Shown piece after piece: positions 34,300 through 49,451 of a stretch of 64,000 nucleotides of DNA (the first letter of the stretch is position 1; every line of letters starts with the position of its first letter). The notes below the pieces were generated by a model, which worked only from the letters and a program-made list of their open reading frames with translations, made no database searches and was not told the DNA's origin. This DNA comes from Sinotaia quadrata. Its lineage: Eukaryota; Mollusca; Gastropoda; Architaenioglossa; Viviparidae. The stretch covers positions 80,991,163 to 81,055,162 of the forward strand of contig CM054177.1 of the NCBI GenBank assembly GCA_028829895.1, written 5' to 3'. Position numbers and translations under genes: made by a program.

Positions 34300-37101
34300 C
34301 GTAATATCCACTCATTGAATAACATTAAATAATAATCCCATAGAATCATAAGGTTACGTAGAATGCAATGCAAATAAGATTAGATCAGATGCTTTAAATA
34401 AATCAAAGGTCTTATTGTACAACTCAACACGAACTGAATACAAAGAGTTCTTAGTGGCAAAATCAGCTTACCGTTACTGACGACACCAGAACTATGATAA
34501 ATTCTCCATCTTGTCGTATATACAAGTGTTAGTATTTGAGTTGCCAACTTCATTCAAATTTAATGTACAATGCGAAGTCCTCTCTCATAACAAAACATAC
34601 ATATCCTTCTCTCACATGACAAAACATACAATTTCTCGACGCTCAACAAAAATACAATGAAATGTCCTTTCCTCACATGACAAAACATACATTATAACGA
34701 CTCACCTCGCACGCGATAAAATTTTTAGTATAATTACCCTACTTCCTCACGACAAAACATTCCGTATAATTACTCCATTCTTATATGACAAAACATACAT
34801 TATAATGACTCTACTCTCACACGATAAAACATTAATTATAATTAATCTACTCTCACGTGACAAAATTACAGTGCATTGTCCTTTTCTCAAATGACAAAAC
34901 AGTGAAATCCCCTTCTCTCACATGACAAAACATAAAGTGCAATGTCCTTCTCCTACATGACAAAACAATCAATTTCCTGACTTTACTCTCACATGACAAA
35001 ACATATAGCATACTGACTACTCTCACTAGATCTGATATACAAGTACAAAGCTTACTCTCACTCGATATGACAGAATATAATGACTACTCTTACTCGATCT
35101 GACATTCAGTACAATGACTACTCTTACTCGATCTGACATACCGTACAATGACTACTCTCACTTAATATGACAGACAGTATACTGACTTCTCTTATTCGAT
35201 CTGACATACAGCATAATGTCTATTCTCACTCGATATGCTTTAATGACTTCTCTCACTCGATCTGACATACAGTACAATGACTACTCTCACTCGATTGGAC
35301 ATAAGTACAATGACTACTCTCACTCGATCTACACAATAATGATTACTCTCACTCGATTTGACATAAAGTACAAGGACTACTCTCCCTCGATCTGACATAA
35401 AGTACAATGACTATTCTCACTCGTTCTGACATACAGTTTAATGACTACTCTCCCTCGATCTGACATAAAGTACAACTACTCTCACTCGATCCGACATACA
35501 GTATAATGACTACTCTCACTCGATTAGACATACAGAACAATGACTACTCCCGATCTCACATACTGTATAATTAAAATAGCTATATTTAACTCGTCCTGAC
35601 ACAACATGATGACACATGAAAAAAATCTTTATATCACAAGTTTCCAAATTGGCTCAGCTAATGCTCTCAGGTATACCGCGGTAGTCAGAAACGAGACAAT
35701 TGTGAGCGAAGTTTTGTTAAAAGTACGTGCCCCCCCCCAAAAAAAAAAAAAAAAAAAAAAAAGTAAAAGAAAAAATGAAAATTTAGACCATCGATCAGTT
35801 GAAAACAAGAAATGAAACATTTGATGACGAAGTGGATGCATCTGAACCAATAAGTATTGAATAACAACGAAGAAGAAAACACAAAACGCTGCAACAAAAA
35901 TGAAATAATCAATGCTACTGTTTTATTATTGGCGATCAATTTGTCTTTACGTGAAACGTCATCTAATTGTGGACTGAAATATGTGACGTAACGCGTGCCT
36001 TATAGAAATAAGATACAATTTTGTGGCCCTTGGAGCTTTTCTTCAAGAAGTATTTGGTTCTACTTTTTTCTCGGGCCAAGGTAGCACAGCGCCCTTTTAT
36101 AGGTTTATGTTACCGTATTGGCCTTCATTCATAAAAAAAAAAACCCAACAAAAAACCTCTATCAAAATAAAACAAGGCAAAATAACAAAACAAACACGTG
36201 TTGCTTTAAGTTTGTGAAATCGCGCATTTTAAAATGTTTGCTTTTTATTTTTCATAGCGGGCACCGCCTCTGGAGACTCGCAAAATGGCGCTGTTCACAA
36301 GTTCGTCACACTCGTGCGAGACTTGGAACGAGAGACCGAAGCAGGAGAGAGTGTGGGTTCACCGGAAGGAGATGCAGGGAACCCCGAGGTGCATTCACTC
36401 ATATGCGATCTAGATGACGTGTGGGTGCACCAGTACCCCTTGCCGCTTTCGTCATATCCCAGCAAACCAATACGAACAGGTGACAGACGAAGATTATAAT
36501 GCCATGAGAACTCATTGCTTAGTACTCGATCTGTTATTTAATGTTTAATGCCTCTTTCGGCATGTCCCAGAAAACCAATACGAACAGGTGACGGACGAAG
36601 ATTATAATGCCAATAGAATTTATTAATTAACGGCCCTGTTATTTAATGTTTAATATTTCTCTCGTCATGCCTCAGGACAGGTAACTGAAATTATAATACA
36701 AAAAACTTATTGGTTATATTTTGAAAAGCAAGAACCCAACACTTTATTGCAATAGAATGACAAAATAAGTACGAATCACATAACAGGTGATTTTACAGTG
36801 TTTCCTGTAAACCAATATGTTTATATTTATCTTTAAATACAATTTATTTTAAGGAGAAGAAGTTTGAAATGTAAGATAAAGAGGAGGGAAGAAAAGGAAA
36901 GAACTAATAATATACGACAGAACTATATGAAAGGATAGGGAAAACATTTGCGCGTATTTAAGATAATGCAGTTAAATTAATAAGTTATTAACATTCCTAC
37001 AGATGTGTCTTTCTAAGTAAGCTGGTGGTAGTAAACTAAAATTCATTAAGGCACTTGAACATTCATACCAATATACATACATTCACAGATACACTTACAC
37101 G

Positions 37102-37177
<76 letters not shown>

Positions 37178-40100
37178 TTCTAGTCATACAGTGCAATTAT
37201 TCTACGTCACACACTGACAGACACACAAATATTCTACGTCATACACTGACTGACACAGACGGAGATGATAAAGTAATTCACTATATGTTGTTATTGCTCG
37301 GTTGAAATAAAAACAAAATAGATTCACTATATGTTGTTATTGCTTGGTTGAAATAAAAACAAAATAGATTCACTATATGTTGTTATTGCTTGGTTAAAAT
37401 AAAAACAAAATAGATTCACTATATGTTGTTATTGCTTGGTTGAAATAAAAACAAAATAGATTCCCTATATGTTGTTATTGCTTGGTTGAAATAAAAACAA
37501 AATAAGATTCACTATATGTTGTTAGTGCTTGGTTGAAATAAAAACAAAATAGATTAAAGAAAACCATTGATCACGACATCGTTCTGACGAAGTCGAAATA
37601 GGAAAAGAAAATGATAGCTGACTGAAAGTGCTTCACTTCTTACTGGTCGCAGGCAACAAGGCATACGACTCCATATTACCGGACCTCCCAGCGCTAGGCT
37701 ATCGACCACTAACACTTATCGCCAAGGGTCGCTCGGGGACCATTATCCTGGCCCAAGATATCCGAGATGGAACATGTCGAAGAGACTCCGAGTGCAGACC
37801 GGTTGCCATCAAGCTTCAGTCTGGAAGAAAGCGAAAGCAGCCGGCTAATCTCAGGTTCGTTCTCTTTCTGTTGGTACGAATGCTAGCATCACTTCCAGTG
37901 ATTTATTGTGGTGAATAGGTGACAAAATACATTTCCAAGTGCCAAGGTATTTTGTTGTACCTGCTCGGCCTGTAGCTCACAGGACCCAATGTAGTGTTCA
38001 TTCAAGTGAGACGTCTACTTGAGTAAGTCTTTAAATCCTACGTAGCTGGAACTCTTCTAGCTCGTTTTAAAAGCTGTGCACTAGAAACATGGTTTCAGCC
38101 TTTGAGGTAATATATATTGAAAACAAATCTTCATTCATGTAAACAGAAAGTAGCCTTCAGATCTTTATGGAATTACAATTGTTCCGTGCCGGCAGTACAA
38201 TTAATCCGTTCTGGAATTATTATCATTTGCTATAACTATAAGTGATGAAGCAGAATACTTTGAAATATTTATACTGATTTAGGACAGTCCACAAATTATT
38301 TTACACTTAGAACGGGGTGAAGATTTGGGAAAAATGTGATATGTGAGAAGGAATTTTGAGGCGGGGGTCAACATAACTTTTCTTTTTCATTTTGAATTTG
38401 CTTTTCTGTTTGTGTTGTGATTCACTAACCAAGCAATGATATTTTCATTATATCGAATGGTACACTACGTTTATAGTACTTTAGGATGACCAACAGCACT
38501 ATCGTCACCACCAAAATATTTGGTTTATTTGGTTTATTTGGTTTATTTGGTTTATGAGGTGTGCATCATCGAGAACAATAATTTTGCAGATTGTTTCTAT
38601 CATTCGAAATGCGTAACCCTTAATAGGACACTAGTAGCTAGTATATTCGCTATATTCTCCCCCCCCCCCCCCCATCACCTATTAACACTACTTTTACCGA
38701 CGGTTGTAAATTATTAGCTAGGACGTACCACAGCATTGAACATAATTTGACATGTCGTTAACTGAAGCCATGTACAGTTCCTTGTTCATATGTTTTTAAG
38801 TGTGTTCTCTTTCTTTAAATTCCAATTTTAATTCACTCCGCTCACGTCCCAAATGACTCCAATAAATCCAATACAAGAAAGTAATTTTCAAATTAAAAAG
38901 AAATGTTGTATTCCATTTGTGGAAGTTGTGCTTGCGTTAGGGCAACAAGAGCATGCTAATACTATTACAAAGGCAGTACATGTCGGTGTGACAGGTTGTG
39001 ACAAAGGGAAAGGTTAAAAATGTCTCAAACAACGTCGCACACTCCACGAGCAGTTCCTTTCTACCGGAAATAGCCATTACCGAATTTTGACACTTTCCAC
39101 AATAGATTAGCGCCATCATAAACATTTCTAAGCAACCAGACAGTATAGCAGTGATTCCTTAAGGTGTGTGCTTATTTTCTTCTGAACATTTTGCATTTCA
39201 AGAACGATATTATGAAGACAATGGTTGCAAGATGTTGTTGGTTAAAATGCAATAATGTTTTAAAGAGACAAAGGATATTATGCAGTCTAACAAGTCACTC
39301 CCGAAAATCTGTTAATTTAGGCCTACGCTTGTTTGGGTCATGATCAGTTACAACCGAAAATCTAGTACTTTAGGCCTACTTTTGTTTGGGTCCTGATAAA
39401 TCACCACCACCACCGCCCAAGAAAAAATCTAGTTCTTTATGCCTACTTTTGTTTGGGTCCTGATAAATCAATCCTCACCAAAAAAACAAAATCTAGTACT
39501 TTTTGTTTTTGTTTGGGTTCTGATAAATCATTCCCTCCTCTCCCCCCCATCCGATCCATTACTTTAGGCTATTTTTGTTTAGGTTTCTGATAAATCAATT
39601 CCCCAAATCTAGTACTTTAGCCTATTTTTTTTGGTCTTGATAAATCACATACATATCTATCTATTCTTTAGGCCTACTATTTTTATTTGGGTTCTGAAAT
39701 CTCTTTGCGCTTGTCTTCTGCACCATTGCTCTGGTTTTCATTGCATTGCTTAATAATCCTTCACGTCAGATTTAACTGAAGAAAGTACTTTTTCCCTAAA
39801 GGGTCTTCTGCCCGTCAAATCACATAGTTACGCTAGGTCTGATCCTGGCAGGTTATTTTACCACCCAGGGAAAATTGAATGGATGACTTATTAAAAAATG
39901 AAACACAGCTATAATTATAAAAGGATTTTGAAAAAATAAAGTTTCACCTATGCTAGACGTGCTAAAGAATTTTAAAATTATTATTTTAAAAATATTTAAA
40001 ATTCAAAATTAAATATGTAATAAAAGTTCCCTTACTTTCGTAGATTTTGAAGGATGATTCTCAAAGTGTCTGGATCTATTTTCTCACAGTGTTGCATTTT

Positions 40101-41219
40101 AACATTCCGGCCATTGAAGTTACCTGACAATCTGTCAACATAGCTATCAACATTCAGCTAAAACATATATGAAGTTACCTGAAAATCTGTAACTCCAGAA
40201 TTATCAACGTTCAGCTAAAACATATATGAAGTTACATGAAAATCTGTAACTCTAGAACTATCAACATTCAGCTAAAACATATGTTAAGTTACCTGAAAAT
40301 CTGTAACTCCAGAACTGTCAACATTCAGGCAAAACGTATGTGAAGTTACCTGAATATCTGTAACTCCAGAACTGTCAACATTCAACCAATGCGTTTGTGA
40401 AGTTACCTAAAACTTCGTAATACCGCAACTCTCAACATTCAGCCAAAACATGTAAAGTTAATTGAAACTTCTTGACACCATAACTATCAACATTTAACAA
40501 AAACATTTGTAGAGTTACTTGAAAATCTTTGTCATCGTAACTCTCAACAATAATCCGAATCTTATGTGAAGTTATCTGAAAATCTATGTCATCATATGTT
40601 TGGCTCATGCAATGCTTTACATGAAGCACATGTTACATGCACAAGAAAAAGCAGATAAAATTATTTTAAGATTATTAAAAATATGGCATAAATACCTTTC
40701 GTTCACGAGTACTGTTGTAAGATCTGGCAAAAAGAATAAAATAAATAAATAAAATAATTGTTAGAATTTATTTAATGTGTCAAATCCTTCATTTTATGGG
40801 TACGAATTTAGTGTTTTCGAGATCCTAATTTGTTCACGCAGACCTAAAGAGAAAAAAAATCAGATCGATCAGGGGTCAATGGACTAGTTGCCAAATGTCT
40901 TCAAAAGCCACAGAACGCTTTATGTTGTTGACAGTGCTTTGCAAACAACAAAGAGCGCTTCATGTTGTTGACAGTGCTTTGCAAACAACAAAGAGCGCTT
41001 CATGTTGTTGACAGTGCTTTGCAAACAACAAAGAGCGCTTCATGTTGTTGACAGTGCTTTGCAAACAACAAAGAGCGCTTCATGCTGTTGACAGTGCTTT
41101 GCAAACAACAAAGAGCGCTTCATGCTGTTGACAGTGCTTTGCAAACAACAAAGAGCGCTTCATGCTGTTGACAGTGCTTTGCAAACAACAAATACAACTG
41201 TCACACACACACACACACA

Positions 41220-41259
<40 letters not shown>

Positions 41260-44200
41260 CAGAGTTTAATTTTAGATCGTGCCAACATACTTTCCCCATA
41301 GAATGCATATCACAAGTGCATAAGAATACAAAGGACACGAATACCTCACTTTCTATTGTCTCTTTTTCTCTCTTCACAGAAAGTCTCTGAAAATTCCTTC
41401 AGAAACAAAGTAAATTAAATCAGAGCCTTCCATTCAAATTACGCCCACAAGATTGAAAAGAATCCATCTCTGCACTCTAAAGAGTAAAAGAGTGATTAAT
41501 TTGAAACTGAACTTCACCAGCCTCACACACATGCACATATATTCGCACGCACGCACGCATGCAACCGTGTCAGATGCAAAATGTGATTTCGTTTTTATAG
41601 CAATCTTTTGTCTACAGTTATATTTAATCATGGGATAAAGTTTGTCCAAAATAATGCTAGTTTAAAAAAAAATACAGGTGAAGTATGAAGACATTAAACG
41701 TCTTTGTTACAAACACTACCTCTAATATCTATTTCTAGCTTAAATCCTTCGGTTGATAGACGGGTCCGATCAAAAGCAAAAAGTTTAAAATCTTAGTCAA
41801 TGGAGACATGAGGTTTGAGCTGGCGGTATTAAAAGAACGGAAAGAACATTTATTATTAATATTCTTCAGAAAGAAGCTTTGTTGAACATTTTTCCCCATC
41901 CATAAAATAAATTTCGAATAAAATCACGCTAAAATTCGAATAAGTAGTCAATCAAAAGAAAAAACATATTTATGAAATATTTTATAGGCGTTTAAAAGCA
42001 GGACAAACACATTTTCTTGTCAATGAATACTTGCATATTTGTAGTGCGGAAACATAAAAGCATATTTGTGGATATGTGTCTAAAGTGAAAATGTGCTTTG
42101 GAGTGTTTATATGTGTAGGTGTGCATATGTGTGTTTATGTGCGTGCTTGCTGTATTCTATAAGTTTTATATATGAGTGTGTCTTAAACTGTCTCATTACT
42201 GTCGTTATTATCTACTCTTAGAAAAAAATTCCTCAGGTCATCTCCTCCCCCAAAACCCAAACTAGCAAATAAAATCCATGAAAAAAGAAAGAAGGTAACT
42301 AGCAAATATAAAAACCTCATTAAAAAAGAAAGAAGTTATCTAACAAATAAAAACCTCATTAAAAAAGAAATAAGGTAACTAACAAATAAAAACCTCATTA
42401 AAAAAAGAAGGTAACTAACAAGCAAAACCCCCAAAGAAATAAACATGTAAAATATATAAAATCAATCACATCGAACAAAATATACCCTGTCTCCTACCAA
42501 ATCTTTGCTCAAACACAAGAAATTCTGAACACCACTTTAATTAGAAAATAATACAAGAATAAAAATTAAAAAGAACAAGCCCTATCTCCTATCAAATCTC
42601 TGATGAAACACAAGAAATTGTGAACACCATTTTAATTAGAAAACAATTCAAGAATAAAAATTAAAAAGAATAAACCATATCAGATATCTTCTACCAAATC
42701 TCTGATGTACCAAAACACAAGAAATTGTGAACACCACTTTAATTAGAAAACAATTCAAGAATAAAAATTAAAAAGAACAAGCCCTATCTCCTACCAAATC
42801 TCTGATCAAACTCCAAGAAATTGTGAACACCACTTTAGTTACAAAACAATTCAAGAATAAAAATTAAAAAGAACAAACCCTATCTCCTACCAAATCTCTG
42901 ATCAAACTCCAAGAAATTGTGAACACCACTTTAATTAGAAAACAATTCAAGAATAAAAATTAAAAAGAACAAGCCCTATCTCCTACCAAATCTCTGATCA
43001 AACTCCAAGAAATTGTGAACACCACTTTAATTACAAAACAATTCAAGAATAAAAATTAAAAAGAACAAACCCTATCTCCTACCAAATCTCTGATCAAACT
43101 CCAAGAAATTGTGAACACCACTTTAATTACAAAACAATTCAAGAATAAAAATTAAAAAGAACAAGCCCTATCTCCTACCAAATCTCTGATCAAACTCCAA
43201 GAAATTGTGAACACCATTTTAATTAGAAAACAATTCAAGAATAAAAATTAAAAAGAATAAACCATATCAGATATCTTCTACCAAATCTCTGATGTACCAA
43301 AACACAAGAAATTGTGAACACCACTTTAATTAGAAAACAATTCAAGAATAAAAATTAAAAAGAACAAGCCCTATCTCCTACCAAATCTCTGATCAAACTC
43401 CAAGAAATTGTGAACACCACTTTAATTACAAAACAATTCAAGAATACAAAATAAAAAGAATAAGCCATATAAACTTTCCAAGCTTCAAAGCATGCAAGCA
43501 AGCAACCAACAAAATAGCCTCCCAAAACTAGAAAGTAAAACGAATTAAACTCAAACAAAAGCAGGACAAAACAAATGTATTAATTCCGTTCAGTTTGTTT
43601 CTGTAAAATGAAAGTGTGGAGAATTCTCGGGAGTAAACACATCAATTGACTGGTTTTCTCTTTTACGAGTGGTAACATATTCAGCAGAATTTCAGTGTAA
43701 ATAGATGTGGTATATCAGTTTGCACGTGGTTTGGCACTGATTGTCCATAAATTGCGCTAAGAACCATATAAAGAAATGGAAGCATTTAGGATTTATTTGT
43801 TTCTTTAATCCGTTTAACTATTTGATAAGAATACTAACTTCTTTCATTGTTTTACGACTTGCAGCTAATGTGTATTTTGCGCTTATTACATTTCTTGCCT
43901 AATATTGTGCCTAGAGTATTTGCAACTAATGTGTATTTTGCGCGCGAGTTATATTACATTTCTTGCTTATTAGTATTCTTACAGTTGAGAGTTACGGGAC
44001 GCGAGCAGCGATTATAAGCGTTGACATTGTCGAGGTCAATACAACCTGAGTCTAAGTTTCATTTGTCATATCATCATTGTCTTCTTCCAGCCTGATGACA
44101 CTTTCTTGCTTGTCTGAGTAAAAATAAAATCTACATTTTTTATTTTTGCTTAAGGTCCTTAACTGAAACTTTAATTCAAACTGATGTTCAAATATGATGA

Positions 44201-47200
44201 AGAAAAAAATATTTACTAAGATAGTAGTACCACCACATTGCCTGGCAGTGTACAAGAATCTCAAGTCTCTCCTATAATTTTTGTCTCCCCTATTCTCTAT
44301 TTGCACAAAACATAAGAAAAATATATTCCTTACAATTCCCAGTGTTCCCTAGTGGGGTAAAATAAAAGTGCTGTTCCAGTGGATAGAAAAAGTGTGTACA
44401 ATCCAAAATATAGGTTTACTAATTAATTGTCCTGTCCCTAGCACATTGTGGTCATGGGAAACACTAATTAAAAGTTGATATAAACTGCCACCTCAGCATC
44501 TTTCAAGTCCTCATTGTTTTCAATAAACCTCCAGTTCTGTCTCGTTAACTCAGGGCGTGATCCGTCTCCACATTGTAAGTGACCCACTTAATAGGTTTGT
44601 GAGAGTTCTTAAATTACTTATCACAACAGACACATAAATAAAAAAAATAATTATCTTGAATTCACTTAGTTCAACTATTCCATTTATTATAACTGCTAAA
44701 TTCTCAAACACGTAATACATGTAATTACAAATAATACATTTAGTGAAAATAGTTCACACAAGTTTGCTGAGTTTCCGGTGGGCTTCCAGCTTGCACAGAT
44801 TTAGCAAATTGTTTGTTGTTGTTATTAACGTAGGGGACGCTTCCAGCTTTCGCCACTTCATGCTGGGAAATGGGGATGATGGGGGGAGGGGAGGGGGATA
44901 TGCACTAGAATGTCTTAGAAGTTGTCTTGTTTGAAGTAGAATTTATTTATTTATTTTTATAAATCATATATCATCATTCTTTCGTACACTTGTCTGGCCA
45001 GCAAAGATGGGCTCTAGTTCGTAATCCGTGGGCTAAGGGTGTGGTGGATGTTGTTTCCAATGTTGAAGTGGGAGGGCGGGTTGGAAGGGGTGTCTTACAG
45101 AGTCCTGACTACTAACACAACTAGTGCGCCCGGGATGTTCACCCCCCTGCCCTTCTCACTGGTTGTCATCATTGTTGTTGATACTGTCCCTGGTGTCCAT
45201 AGAGCTAAGTGAAGGCAGGCACTGGTGGCCAGTATAGATGGTCGTGCAGCAGCTGAATCATGTCCGCAATGGGGTGATTAAAATATCTCCACTGCAGATA
45301 CTGCTGCTCACTGTAGTAGCATTGTTGTCGATGTTGTTTTCTCGGCGTGGTTGTGTTGCTAATGTTGTTCTGTTCGTACATGCTGTGGTGGGCACCGTCT
45401 CTTTTTCCACCCTGATCACTTGTTGTTGCCTGGCCTTCTTTGATTTCGGTGGCATCACTGGCAGGGGTTGTCGGTGGATGGTTTCTCGGCGTTGTTTTGT
45501 TGGAGTAGTTGATGCCTGGCTTTTCCTTTCATTAGTCATTGTACTAGGTGTCTGGAAAAAAAGCCTGTTTCATATGAGTTCCTTCGTTCATAGTCTCTGA
45601 AGAGTTGTTGTTGATGGTGGTATTTTTATAATGATGGTTGTTTGGGTGTCACTGTCGGTCGATGGTGGTGGTGGAGGTGGTTTCGTGATTTTTGCTGAGT
45701 AGTGTATATATCTTACTAATTCTGTGTAAAGTTTCATGCCTGAGAGTAGTGTATATATCTTACTAATTCTGTGTAAAGTTTCATGCCTGAGAGTAGTGTA
45801 TATATCTTAATTCTGTGTAAAGTTTCATGCTGCGTCCGCAGTTGCAAAGTGTTTTTTCCAGTTTAGGCGCTTCGAACCTCGTTGCTGTGATATGGCAGAG
45901 GTCCCACATTAGTTTGGAGAATCTTTCATCTAGAAAAGTGTTTCCTGAATCGGTAGTGAATTCATGAGGGGTATATTCCCTTTTCACTTTGCTTACATTG
46001 TCTATACATGTTAGGGTGTAGTCCTTTATGTTGAAAACTTTTTCTTTTTCCAGACCTGAGAAGGGCTTGGGGGTAGAGTTGGCTGTAAGGTTTGATGCTC
46101 GTGTGTTTCGCCCGTCGATCCTTATCTCGGTATCCGTACAAAAAAAGGCGAAGAGCAAAGAGTTGGCACGTCCGATCTCTTGTAGTCCCTTTGTGTGGTG
46201 CTTTTTGCTATGATTTAGCATTAAAAAAAGTAGTAGTAGTAGTAACGTAGGGGGCGTTTCCGGCTTTTGCCGCTTTCGCGCTGGGAGAGGGGGGGGAGGA
46301 GGGATAAGACCTGGCTGCGTTCATCCGTTGTCTGGCCGGCAAAGGCGGACTCCAACCCGGCAATCCGTGGGCTGAAGCTGTGGTTGTTGTCGTTCCTGGT
46401 GGTGAAGTTGTTGTAATTGTTCCTGATGTTGAAGTGAGAGGGGGTGTCTTAAGAGCCCAGGCTAGTAACACACCAGCATTTAAAAAAAAAGTTTCAACAT
46501 ATATAGAAATGAATAATATAACCTTTAGGAATACAGTTTACACGTATAATAAAATAGTGTTATTAATAAAAGCTACAGTTTAACCTTCAAACCAGCATTA
46601 AATACAAAGGAATATATAAAACAGATGTATTAGTATTATTTTCATAATAAGCGTACAGAAAGAATTCAGTTCTAATCATGATTGACATGACACTAATGTG
46701 TAACTTAAACAGTTGCCTGCATTGACCCGACTATCACAATCGTGAAAACCACGCGCAACAAAAACGAATTAAAAAACAATTGTATTGTCGAGGACGAAGC
46801 CGGATTTTCGAGACAATACATACATTTTTAATGACCATAACGATGACAAATGAGAAAAAAAACACAATAGTAAATGGTACAGAGGTAAAAAAAGTAATCA
46901 CATTGAAAGGATAATTATATATTTTTTGTGTGTGTAGATTTATTACCAGCAAATAAAAAATAGCTAAAGAAAGAGGATTCGTGCTTTTATTCTTGTCTTC
47001 TCAATTCAGATGTATTAAAATTTAAAAGAAATAGTACTTTGGAATACGATATTTGATTGGATATATATAAGAAAAGTAATATAGTCAAAATGTAGAGTAA
47101 AAGTATAATTTATGAATTAAATTTGCGGCTTGTAAATGAGTGTATTTTTATTTTGTAACATAATTGTTTCTTAAAATTTAAAGTACGAAAAAATATAAAT

Positions 47201-49356
47201 ATTTTAGAAATAATTCTAAATTCACTGGTAGCGAATTATATAATTTGTGTATTTTTCGCTTCGGTGCCAATATATTTTTTTTCTCCAGAGGGGAGAATGG
47301 TAGAAAAAAAATATGTAAAATAAAAATTGTGGTCACATCGTTTAGTACATATTTAAATTTGTTTCGTTTTTCAAAATGTACAATTTATATCTCCTAGCTT
47401 TTAGTAATTGCCTGCTAGGCATGATAATATTATTTAATTTGTTTTAATTTCTAAGGCATTTTGAATAAAATCTTAACTGAATGGTTTTATTTCTAATTTA
47501 TATGAATATTGTTTTCTTTGTTTCGTAATCATGCAGCAAAATTCTGACATTTGAAAGCATGGTATACTTATTTCAAGAATCATGTATCAAAACACCTTCA
47601 CATTATCAGAAAACGGATTTTTTAAATACCTTTTAATGAAAGTCAAACTACAAAATACAAAACAAAGCAAAATAAAGGACCCCACCCCCTCCCCCCCCCA
47701 AAAGAAAATACATACAATAAACAGAAAACAACAAACCTAAAGAAACAAATAAATAAACGAAGCGGACAAGCCTAACCACAAGAGAGAAGCACGCAACATC
47801 AACATCTCACCAACAAACCCGTAAAAAAATCTATTCTTTGGGGATAGGGTGAGTCTTGCCGATGGCGTGAGTGCAATGCAAAAAACACTTTCACAATAAT
47901 TCAGCCACTGAAACAATTTCAGCCACTTATAAATAGAAAACTATTTTGTTGCAATTAGGTAACAGATAAATTTCACTACCACGTAAAATCAACAACAGCA
48001 GTAAAAAATACATCGTAGTTGACCAACTTTTCATTGCTTTCTTTTCCATCGAAGACTTCATCCACAATTTGCATAAATTATTTAAAAAGATCTCCAAGAA
48101 TCAGAGAGTTAAAATTATTGTTTCCACTAACAATTATTACATGGATTATCGTCTATGTTAAATCTAGTTATTTATTACTTTGATTTGTTATGCTTTGGAG
48201 AAAGGACAGTAGGATACAACATAATCCAAAGCTTTAGAAATAGAGCGTACGTATCTATATGATTATCGATTGAACTCATACGAATTAAATAAATGTCCTT
48301 GTTTAAAGAAAAACAAGAAGATTACTTGTAGATCTAAATACATGACTTTTAAATGACTTTTATCATATTCACTGGGCGTAATGCGCTACCATCCTTTGAC
48401 AAAATTGATCTACTACAGTCCAAGGCACATGAAAGGTAGTTGACCAATCCATTGTGCCATACTGAGTTAGTGTTATTTGACATTACATATTGATGTCTAT
48501 GCAATGGTGTACATGGTTCCCTTACTGCAATTTGGAGAGTTCCTCAAAATGTGGACACAAAATGTTCAATGTTGTCCGCCTGTGGTGAAGTCTAGCGGGG
48601 CTGTGTGACGGCATTTGCAAAGATCTGAATTCAAGGCAGTGCGATAGATTGTACAGTGGTCAGTCCACGAAAAGTGCTAAAAGAAAGGTAAACTCTAAGA
48701 ATAATATAGGAAAAGAAAATGTTGATCTCTTTGCATTCCTAATAGATCTGACTTCAATTTCGCAAACTGTCCCACACACACTTTTCAATATTCATAAAGT
48801 ATAATTAATAGTCCCGTGGATAGTGTTCTTTGCTCAACAGGGTCAGCTTTCTGGTGGATAGTGTTCTTTGCTCAACAATGTCAGCTTTCTGGTAAATGGT
48901 GCTGTAGCTGGAACTCGGACTCTAAGAGGCCTGGATTAGGTTCAAGTGTTCCTTCAAGACATCTCTAGGAGCAGAAAAAAATATTATTCCATTTTGTTTT
49001 TAATTTGGTTGATATGTGAATGCTTGTAAATCCATTATAGCATTCTCAGTATGGATTCTTCAAATCTCCATTTTGCATTTTAATTTATTAATTTAATTTT
49101 GTTTTAAAAACCATTTTCATAGATTTTAAATTAGGATATTTCTTCATTCAGAAAAGAAATCCTGACGCGTTGATGTTATGAAGTGTTTACACCGTAAGCC
49201 TTACATCTTTTAAACACTCTAACAAGTCGCCATCATGTCCATTTGAAATAATTATAGTTAAATAATACTTAAAATGCATATAACACTACCTACCTACCTA
49301 CCTACCTACCTACCTGCCTATCTACCTACCTACTTACCTATCTATCTATCTATCTG

Positions 49357-49451
<95 letters not shown>

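Larger units (their letters stand above)
32036..36257. other. Kinase intron 1
   Basis: A 4.2-kb intron from gtatgg to ttttcatag. Its first 650 bp include two more CACGTG E-boxes (32408-32413 within TCACGTGA, and 32648-32653). It also contains a perfect hairpin (32723-32769), a 45-bp minisatellite, a long polypurine tract, an (ATA)n run and two 33-34-bp minisatellites. The stretch 35580-36257 is AT-rich with a poly-C/poly-A tract (35731-35762) and no gene. Confidence 0.7.
36691..37652. other. Kinase intron 2, remaining part
   Basis: AT-rich DNA with a long (AC)n run and a 46-bp minisatellite, ending in the acceptor ctggtcgcag. No exon or RNA gene seen. Confidence 0.75.

Noticed and set aside
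40912..41194. CRISPR-like regular repeats
   Set aside because: Units are head-to-tail with no unique spacers, in a eukaryotic intron; ordinary minisatellite. The same holds for the other arrays.
45238..45600. Plus-strand open frame of 120 codons
   Set aside because: Antisense to repeat family A copy 1; no domain, and the frame is not kept in the other copies.
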